From the NCBI GenBank assembly GCA_016794285.1, contig JAEUKO010000028.1, positions 1-23,533 of the forward strand: a stretch of 23,533 bases of DNA. Direction: 5' to 3'. Below the pieces are notes generated by a model. That model saw nothing but the letters and a program-made list of their open reading frames with translations. It made no database searches and had not been told where the DNA came from. Position numbers and translations under genes: made by a program. Position 1 is the stretch's first letter; each line of letters begins with the position of its first letter. This DNA is from UBA1573 sp016794285 (GTDB taxonomy: Bacteria > Pseudomonadota > Alphaproteobacteria > Micavibrionales > Micavibrionaceae). Positions 13,876 to 22,600 of this stretch are shown here, piece by piece.

Positions 13876-15900
13876 ATGTCCGTAACCTCTGCCGCCTTGC
13901 TGCCGTCTTGTGATGATGAAACCTTACCGGAAGCGCATCCTGCACATCCGTCTTCCGACCATATCATTACCTTATTCGGTGGAACGCAGGTGGACAGTTC
14001 GCAGGCTGTTAGCGAATATATTTCTGGCACAGACTGGAGGATCAAGGCCAATGCGAATACGGGCTATTCCAATGCGGGGATGATTAACAACGTTGCTGGA
14101 AAAGTCATTGCCAATTTCTGGCTTGATGAAGTCTATAGCCCCGAAGAAGGTCAGGCCCACCGCAAGGGAGATGTTCATATCCACGACCTAGACTGCCTGA
14201 CGGGTTACTGCGCGGGCTGGTCTTTGCGGGCCTTACTCAACGAAGGATTCAACGGTGTTGGCGGCCGCGTTTCGTCTCGCCCTCCCCGTCACTTTCGGGA
14301 AGCTCTCGGACAGATGAGTAATTTTCTAGGTATTCTTCAATCGGAATGGGCGGGGGCTCAGGCTTTCAGCTCTTTTGATACCTATCTGGCTCCCTATGTT
14401 TTCTTTGATAATCTTTCCTTCAAAGACGTTAAAAAAGCTATTCGTCAATTTGTCTACAACCTCAATGTTCCGGCGCGGTGGGGGCAATCTCCCTTCACCA
14501 ATATCACGCTGGATATTTCAGTGCCGGATGATCTGGCCGACCAGTTCCCGACCCATAACAATCTTCATTTGTTCAAGGGCTTGAGCCACGACACTCTCTT
14601 GTCCAAAGCCCAGCAGCGCGATCTCGGCATTCGTTCCTTGGAAGATATGACCTTCAAACATTTCGTGCCGGAAATGGAAATGATTGATATTGCCTATTAC
14701 GAAGTCATGACCGAAGGAGACTCAAGCGGGCAACCGTTCACCTTCCCCATTCCGACTGTTAATATTACCGAAGACTTCAACTGGGATTCCAAAGTGGCCC
14801 AAGCTATTTTTGAAAACACAGCCAAGGTTGGCTCATCGTACTTTCAAAATTTTGTCGGCAGTCAATGGATGAAGGATGAACACGGAAACCGCGTCCGCAA
14901 TCCAGAAGCCTATTCCCCGGGAGCGGTCCGCTCTATGTGTTGCCGTCTGCAGCTTGACCTGCGCGAGCTGCTCAAACGTGGCAACGGCCTGTTTGGCTCG
15001 GCGGAAATGACGGGATCCCTTGGGGTTGTGACTATCAATATGGCGAGGCTCGGCTATCTTTTCAAAAATGATTTAGATGGCCTTTACGCCGAACTCGACA
15101 GGATCATGGATCTTTCGAAATCCACTCTGGAGAAGAAACGGATTTTTGTTCAGAAAATGTACAACCGTGGTCTTTACCCCTACACGTCTCGTTACCTTCC
15201 TTTCCTGCGCAACCACTTCAGCACAATCGGCGTCAATGGAATGAACGAGATGGTCCGTAACTTCACAAACGATGCCTATGACATTACCGATGAGCGCGGC
15301 ACCAATATGTGCCTAGAAATTCTTGAGCATATGCGCGGGAAAATGCGTCATTATCAGGAAGAAACGGGAAATCTCTACAATCTTGAGGCCACCCCTGCCG
15401 AGGGGACGACCTACCGCTTTGCGCGTGAAGATAAAAAACGCTATCCCGATATTCTTCAGGCTGGCTGCGGGGAAAATATCTACTACACAAACTCATCGCA
15501 AATTCCAGCAGACCATACTGATGATCCTTTCGAAGCCTTGGAACTGCAAAACAAACTGCAGTGCAAATACACAGGTGGGACAGTTCTTCACCTGTATATG
15601 AGCGAGAAGTTATCCTCGGCGGAAGCGTGCAAACGCTTTGTTAAAAAAGTCATCGAAAACTATCAACTTCCCTATATCACCGTCACTCCGATTTTCTCAA
15701 CGTGCGAAACACACGGCTACCTCAAGGGCGAACAACCTACCTGTCCCGAGTGCGGAGAAAAAACAAATGTCTGGACACGGGTCATGGGATATTTGCGTCC
15801 GGTTGACAGTTTTAATGCGGGCAAAAAAGGCGAACACAGAGAAAGGGTTCAGTTTCAAGAGAACAGAATTGAATCCGCCGACCTGTTCGGCCATCATTAA
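13876..15900 (+). CDS. nrdD: Anaerobic (class III) ribonucleoside-triphosphate reductase
   Basis: NrdD reduces NTPs to dNTPs with a glycyl radical, supplying DNA precursors without oxygen. The 674-aa protein has the glycyl-radical motif RVMGYLRP (Gly638) followed by FNAGKKGE. A zinc site near the C-terminus is formed by Cys610, His613, Cys623 and Cys626 (CETHG and CPECG). Active-site cysteine candidates are Cys355/Cys356 in RSMCCRL and Cys112 in TGYC. The N-terminal ATP-cone of about 90 residues found in many NrdD proteins is absent: only some 45 residues precede the catalytic part, so dATP feedback at the protein level may be missing. AGGAG lies just before the ATG. nrdG follows one base after the stop. 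FNR and NrdR boxes upstream indicate control by oxygen and dNTP supply. Confidence 0.97.
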   Translation: MSVTSAALLPSCDDETLPEAHPAHPSSDHIITLFGGTQVDSSQAVSEYISGTDWRIKANANTGYSNAGMINNVAGKVIANFWLDEVYSPEEGQAHRKGDVHIHDLDCLTGYCAGWSLRALLNEGFNGVGGRVSSRPPRHFREALGQMSNFLGILQSEWAGAQAFSSFDTYLAPYVFFDNLSFKDVKKAIRQFVYNLNVPARWGQSPFTNITLDISVPDDLADQFPTHNNLHLFKGLSHDTLLSKAQQRDLGIRSLEDMTFKHFVPEMEMIDIAYYEVMTEGDSSGQPFTFPIPTVNITEDFNWDSKVAQAIFENTAKVGSSYFQNFVGSQWMKDEHGNRVRNPEAYSPGAVRSMCCRLQLDLRELLKRGNGLFGSAEMTGSLGVVTINMARLGYLFKNDLDGLYAELDRIMDLSKSTLEKKRIFVQKMYNRGLYPYTSRYLPFLRNHFSTIGVNGMNEMVRNFTNDAYDITDERGTNMCLEILEHMRGKMRHYQEETGNLYNLEATPAEGTTYRFAREDKKRYPDILQAGCGENIYYTNSSQIPADHTDDPFEALELQNKLQCKYTGGTVLHLYMSEKLSSAEACKRFVKKVIENYQLPYITVTPIFSTCETHGYLKGEQPTCPECGEKTNVWTRVMGYLRPVDSFNAGKKGEHRERVQFQENRIESADLFGHH

Positions 15901-15901
15901 A

Positions 15902-16645
15902 ATGGTAGAAGTTCAACTCCTCGGGGACACCCCCCGAGGAGAAATTTCTCCACCTCTTCCGATCTATTCGCTAACCCCCTTTACCATGCTTGATTTTCCG
16001 GAGCGCACGGCGTGTATTGTCTGGTTTTCCGGCTGTAATATGCGCTGTCCTTACTGCCATAACCCTCAAATCGTGAAGGGGAAGGGTTACAAAGACATTC
16101 AGGACGTTCTGGCTTTTCTTGAGAAGCGACAAGGCTTGCTTGACGGAGTTGTTCTGTCGGGTGGGGAGGCCACGCTCTATTCCGGTCTGCTTGATTTCGT
16201 GCGCGATGTCAAACGCATGGGCTACGCCATCAAACTTGATACCAACGGGACACGTCCAGAAATGATCCACTCTCTTTTGGATGAAGAATTGCTTGATTAT
16301 ATATCACTCGACTACAAGGCCCCACCCAAGCGATTCAAACGCGTGAGCGGCGCGAACAAACAATTCGAAAATTTTTCACAAACTCTTGATCTTCTCTGCG
16401 AACAAAACTCTATAGGTTTCGAAGTGAGAACAACAGTTCACACTGATCTGATGGATGAGTTTGATCTCAACAACATCATGACAGACCTCGACCAAAGACA
16501 GTATCGCGGTGTCTACTACATTCAAAATTTCCGCAGCGATAACGACCGCCCAACCTTGGGGAAAATTCCTCCTCAAACACGACTTATCAACCCAAAAAAA
16601 CTTCTGACCCCCGCGCATTTTCGGGTTGAACTTCGTAACTTCTGA
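15902..16645 (+). CDS. nrdG: Anaerobic ribonucleotide reductase-activating protein (radical SAM)
   Basis: NrdG uses S-adenosylmethionine and a 4Fe-4S cluster to create the glycyl radical on NrdD. The protein has 247 aa from ATG 15902. The cluster motif CNMRCPYC (Cys45, 49, 52) follows TPFTMLDFPERTACIVWFSG, the standard start of this family. The SAM-binding GGE (about 87-89) is in VVLSGGEATL. The frame is open further upstream inside nrdD, but that overlap is not real. No ribosome-binding site is visible; the start one base after the nrdD stop implies translational coupling. The C-terminal part (about 150-247) is longer than in the shortest NrdG proteins. The gene converges on the adhesin gene with only 15 bp between stops and no visible terminator. 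Confidence 0.95.
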   Translation: MVEVQLLGDTPRGEISPPLPIYSLTPFTMLDFPERTACIVWFSGCNMRCPYCHNPQIVKGKGYKDIQDVLAFLEKRQGLLDGVVLSGGEATLYSGLLDFVRDVKRMGYAIKLDTNGTRPEMIHSLLDEELLDYISLDYKAPPKRFKRVSGANKQFENFSQTLDLLCEQNSIGFEVRTTVHTDLMDEFDLNNIMTDLDQRQYRGVYYIQNFRSDNDRPTLGKIPPQTRLINPKKLLTPAHFRVELRNF

Positions 16646-16660
16646 GATACAGGGAAGACA

Positions 16661-19600
16661 TTAAATATCAGCAATCCCAAATAACTTTTTCAAACTTTCG
16701 GTAATAGCAATCAAAGCTCCCTTGGCTGCATTCCCGTCTGTTTTTAACTCATCATCAGGAATCACAACAAATGTTTTACTGCCTTCAACCGCTGGGCTTT
16801 TTTGATTCTGCACTCCAGAAAACTCTGTTGTATTAACAAACGTCGTCTGATTAACTGTTTGACCAACCGTCTGACTGCTTGCAGAGAGGGCTTGCTCAAC
16901 CGTACTTGGAATACCGTTAGACGTGATAATCAATTCCCCATCAACATATGAAGTAACGAGATAGTTAAGAGCCACGCCTCCCGAGGCCGAAATATCATAG
17001 ACCCCTTGGGGTGAAGAAGATGTTGCCGAAGTTGAAAGAGACACCCCCGTCAAGACAGACTGACTATCTCCATTCTTCAATCCCTCAAGAGCATAAGAAA
17101 AAGCCGGATTAGGGGTTTGGGCTTTTCTCTGGGCATCTGCTACCCGCAAGGTCAACGTAGCCTTATCAATACTCAAAACTCCGGCGGTAGATCCAGTCAG
17201 ATTATAGTTGTTGTCACTAAATCCCGTCAGGTTAATGCTGTGCGTGCTTCCTGCATTGGACGTGACCGAATAGGTTGGCGCAGCAACCGTCAGAGCATCC
17301 AGAACAGAACCCGTTTCGCCATTGGCAAGATTACTCCACGCAACATCTGACCATGATAAGGACTGAAGAGCATCCCCATAAGTTTTAGACACACTATTCA
17401 CCGTGGCCGTAATATCCCGCTTGCTAATGGCCAGAGTCGTTGTCGGGGAGTTGGTAATGTTATAGTTGGTTGCCGAAAAATTTGCCCCAACGGCATAGGA
17501 CCCAACATTTGTTGCTGTCGTGATGGCTCCATAATCTCCCGAAGCCGTCACTGCTGCATTTGTATCCCCATTGACAAATCCGGTATAGGTGAAGTTGGAG
17601 GTCGTAACGTTCGGGTTTGCATCCCCATAAACACGGCTCAATCCACCCGTCCATGCCGAAGTAATATCCCGTTTTGCAACACTCAAAGTTCCGGCCGTAT
17701 GTCCGGTCAAATTATAGTTGTTATCACTGAACCCTGTAATCCCAATAGCATGAGTTGTTCCCGCATTGGACGTAACCGCATAGGTCGGAGCCGAAACCGT
17801 CATAGCATCCAAAACAGAGCCTGTTTCTGCGTTTGCAAGGTTATTCCATGTCACGTTTGACCATGTAAACGAAGGAATAGCATCCCCATAGGTTTTAGAA
17901 ACACTCCCAACCGTAGCCGTAATGTTTCTCTTGCTGATGGTCAAAACCCCCGCCGTAGAACCAGTGAGGTTATAGTTGTTATCACTAAATCCTGTCAGGT
18001 TGATGTTGTGCGTGGTTCCAGCGTTAGACGTTGCCAAAGCAGTCGGTGAAGAAACCGTCATAGTATCCAAAACCGAACCCGTTTCACCGTTGGCCAGATT
18101 GTTCCACGTCACATCAGACCATGTGTAGGCGGGATTGGCATCACCATAGGCGCGAGAAGTACTGCCCACCGTAGCCGTAATATTACGTTTGTTAATGGTC
18201 AGAGTCGTTGTCGGAGAATTGGTAATATTATAGTTGGCGGCAGAGAAATTAGCCCCAACAGCATAGGAGCCGACATTGCTGGAGGTTGTAACCGCACCAT
18301 AATTCCCCGAAGCCGTCACGACTGCGCCGGTGTCTCCGTTTACAAATCCGGTATAGGTAAAGTTGGAGGTCGTAACGTTCGGGTTTGCATCACCATAGAC
18401 GCGACTCAATCCGCCTGTCCATGCTGAAGTAATGTCCCTTTTGTTAATAGTCAACGTCGTATCAGGAGCCGTAATCAAGTAGTTCGGCGTATTTGTGAAA
18501 ACTGCGCTGACGTTATAGGTCCCAACGCCAGTTGCTGTTGTAACAGAACCAAAATTTGGAGTGACAAGAGCATTAAGACCTCCCGCTGTTTCTCCATTAG
18601 CAAACCCTGAGAATGTGAACGAGGAGAGAGAAGGGTTCGGGTTTGAATCCCCATAATTTTTTGTCAAAGCCGAGTTCCATGTCGCACTCACTGGTTTTTG
18701 TGTGATCGCCAAAAAGCTAGGATCAAGCAAGTAGTAGGTGTAAAAATTATCCGCCCCTCCAGTCAGGGTAATGGCGTGGCTTGTTCCAGCAGCCGCAGTT
18801 GCCGTGGCTGTACCAGCGATAGTCGCCGTTGGCAAGGAATCAAGAACCGCCACTGTATCTGCCCCTTGAAAACCTGTGTAAAGGAACAAAGACTGTAACG
18901 CTGCGCCGCTCGGGTTAGCGTCCCCATACCAACGCGAAGTATTGACCGATATGCTCAAAATATTCGGGCTATATTCATAGAGCAACCCGTTCCCACTTCC
19001 TGGAATTGCTCCACACGCTCCGAGATAGACACAACTGTTCATAGAAAAATCAGACGTAATCCCGTTTAGTGTATTGAGAACCGCATTGTCGGAATAAACC
19101 AACCACCGCCCAGACGGAGTAACCAGAGCCCCTGCCCCATAGTTGTTGATAAAATCCTTTCCTGACGCAAGGGTAATTGGCGTACCAGCTCCGCTCGCCA
19201 CCAAAGGACCATTGAGAATAATGCTTGAGGTCTGCTCAAGGTTTCTAACAAAAATCGTTCCAGCCGTAATATCATCCAGCGTGATGTGACCGCTGGTCCG
19301 GTTGGTTTTACCCGTCCCATCTTCAAGCCGGATGGTGACGTTTCCGGTTCCAGCATTGATGGATGTTCCCGCTGCCATTGTGATCGTTGCCGCCCCTGCA
19401 TCACGCTGCGCATTCACGACACCTGAGGCAAGATCTTCATTGGCATAGAGGAACAAATCCCCACTATCGGTCACAATATTGGCATTGAGCAAAATACTTC
19501 GTCCTGCCTGAAGAGTCAGCGTTCCACCATTTCCGGCCCCATTATTCACAACCAAATCGTTATCAAGAATAATATCGTTACTGGCCTGAAGAGTTACAGA

Positions 19601-22600
19601 CTGCGGTGTCGATAGCAACGCCGAAAGGTTCGCCGGAGTAATCCCGATAGTGGTTGACGGCAAATTGGCGAAGGTCGAACCAGAAGCTGGCGCATAGCTG
19701 TTACCGCGATAAATGAAGGCTCCCCCTGTGCTAAAGTAGTTATCACTAGCCCCATCAAGACCAGCAGACCCCGCAACAAGATTTCCTTGATCTATTGAGA
19801 GCCCACCACCAACATAATCGGCCCCGCCAATGATCCCGTTCATGTTGATGTTTTTTCCACCCGTGTAGTTATAACCGATTGTGGCATCTAATTGGGCATT
19901 GGTAAAAAGAAGGTCATCGAAATTGTAAAGGTAAACCGCCCCGTACTGCGCCCCAAGCGCAGAAGATCCCCCAAAACCATCATCCCCCCATGCCCCGAGG
20001 GCCAAAACCGACCCCTCAAGCGCAATTCCAGATATTGCATCACCTGTTTCGAGCATATTCATGTTGACGTTCTTCCCGCCCGTATAGCCATACCCCATCG
20101 TTGCCTGCAAGGTGGGAGACGAAAATAAACTGTCCGAAAAAGTGAAAAGATAGGCCGCACCGGAAAGAGCAGCCGCATTGCCAAAACCATCATCTCCATA
20201 AGAACTGACAGCAAGACGGTTTCCATCTAAAGAAACACCAGACCCAAACGTATCCGAAACTTCAAGTGTCGAAAGGTTGAAGTTTTTTCCGCCCGTGTAG
20301 TTATAGCCAAGGATGGACTGCAAGGTTGGTGTCGTAAAAACGCTGTCAGCAAAAGAGAAAAGATAAACCGCTCCGGAGTCCCCCTTGGCATTTGCCAGAC
20401 CATCATCATAATACGCCCCGACCGCAAGGCGGTTGGCATCAAGAGAAACAGACCATCCAAAATAATCACTGGTTCCTGTCAGGTTGGCAGGGTTGTAGTT
20501 TTTTCCACCGGCATAGTTTCTTCCAATACGCGATTCCAAAACTCCACCGGAAAAGACGCTGTCGGTGAAGGAAAATAGGTAAACGGCCCCTGAATTACTC
20601 AAAGCGTTTGCACTGCCATCATCGTACGGGGCCCCAACCGCCAACTGGTTTCCATCAAGGGAAACGGAGTACCCGAAGTAGTCACCTCCATCAAGGGTTC
20701 CCGCGAGATTGATGTTTTTTCCCCCTGTATAACCGCTCCCGATAATCCCCTCTAAAATACCGCTGTCAAAATTGCTATTGGCAAAGGAATAAAGGTAAAC
20801 CGCGCCGGAATCCCCAAGCGTATCGTTAAATCCATCATCATTAGGCGTTCCGATCGCAATGCGGGTTCCGCTAACCGAAACCCCCATTTGTTGGGACATA
20901 GAATCCCCTCCAGTGTTGAATGGAAGAGTTATGTTCTTGCCACCGCTGTACCCTGTCCCGAGTGTTCCCTGCCACGTTCCGCCAGTGAATACCGAGTCAG
21001 AGAAAGTATAGAAATGTATAGCTCCTTGATAACTGTTAACATTTGTCGGCCCATCATCCCCCAAAGATCCAACCACCAAACGATTTCCATCGAGAGATAC
21101 CGAACTACCAAAATAGTCTCCACCTGCGGCCTCGTTCGGACGGGACAAGTTCTTTCCACCGAGGGCTGCATAGTTGTTGCCCATACGCGCCTCCAGAACT
21201 CCTCCGCTAAAAACAGAGTCAGTAAAGCTATAGAGATAAACTGCTCCACTATCGCTTGATGAGTTTCCATTGGCATCGTCATACATGGCCCCGACGGCAA
21301 GACGATTCCCATCCAGAGCAACCGACCAACCGAAATAATCCGAAGCCCCGAGTGCCGTATTGTCTATATTTTTTCCGCCCGTGTACCCAAGGCCAATGCG
21401 GGATTCAAGAACCCCGCCCGAAAAGACCGCATCGGTAAAGCTGAACAAAAGGACTTCCCCAGAAGCCGACTGCGTATTCCCCGACCCGTCCATAGCATAA
21501 GAGGAAACCGCAAGACGGTTGCCGTCCAGAGAAATGTCGTTACCAAAGTAATCACTTATATCAAGAGAAACATTGATATTTTTTCCGCCTGTATATCCGT
21601 TTCCAATGGTTGCCTGTAGGACTGGATTGGAGAAAACCGAGTCAGAAAAAGAAAAGAGATAAACGCTACCAGAGTTTGCAACCGTGTTCCCAGAACCATC
21701 ATCATAAAAAGCCCCAACGGCAAGACGATTTCCACTCAGAGATACCGCTTTTCCGAAGTAGTCGGAGTTCCCCAAAACTCCACTCATACTGTAATTTTTT
21801 CCGCCCGTATAACCATGTCCAATTCGTGACTCGAGAGTCCCGCCCGAGAAGGTCGAATCAGAAAAGCTGAACAAATAAACAGCCCCGCTATCCCCCAAGG
21901 CATTGGCATTTCCGTCATCGTAATAAGCCCCAACAGCAAGGCGGTTACCGTCTAAGGAAACATCCTCTCCGAAATAGTCGGACGCGCCGAGTTGTGTAAC
22001 ATTGACGTTCTTACCCCCCGTGAATCCGTAACCAACAATTCCTTCTAAGACCCCCCCACTAAAACTCGAATCCGTGAAGGAATAAAGATAAACCGCTCCG
22101 GATCTCCCCATCGTATCGCCAAATCCGTTACTGACCTTATATCCAACGGCAAGACGGTTTCCATCCAGTGAAATGTTAGAGTCATAGCCAATAGGAGATC
22201 CACCATTCAGAAGGGACATATCGACATTATTTCCCCCCGTATAGGCACGGCCCATAATAATCGCTGTGGGGTTGAAGGTAGAGTTCGCAATGATGATGTT
22301 TTTGGGGTCTAAAAGAACACTTCCCGCACGCCCATCCCGTCCGGTCTGAACTGTGGCTCCGTAACTCAGATCTCCCGCCGAGGAAATTTCAACAAATCCC
22401 CCATCGCCAAGAACAAGTCCCGGAATGGCAGAAATTTCACCCAGAGCCATGGTATCCGCATCCGACCAGACAATAACGGTTCCTCCATCGGCATCATTCC
22501 CTTCGCCATCGGCCCGCAGTCTGGTTCCACGATCAAGCGTAACAATCTGTGCATTTGGCAGCTCATCTACAGGAAGATTTTTTCCACCTTGAAACTCTCC

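Noticed and set aside
19703..22252. CRISPR-like or satellite DNA repeat
   Set aside because: Period of about 210 bp with third-position variation and an intact reading frame: these are protein repeats.
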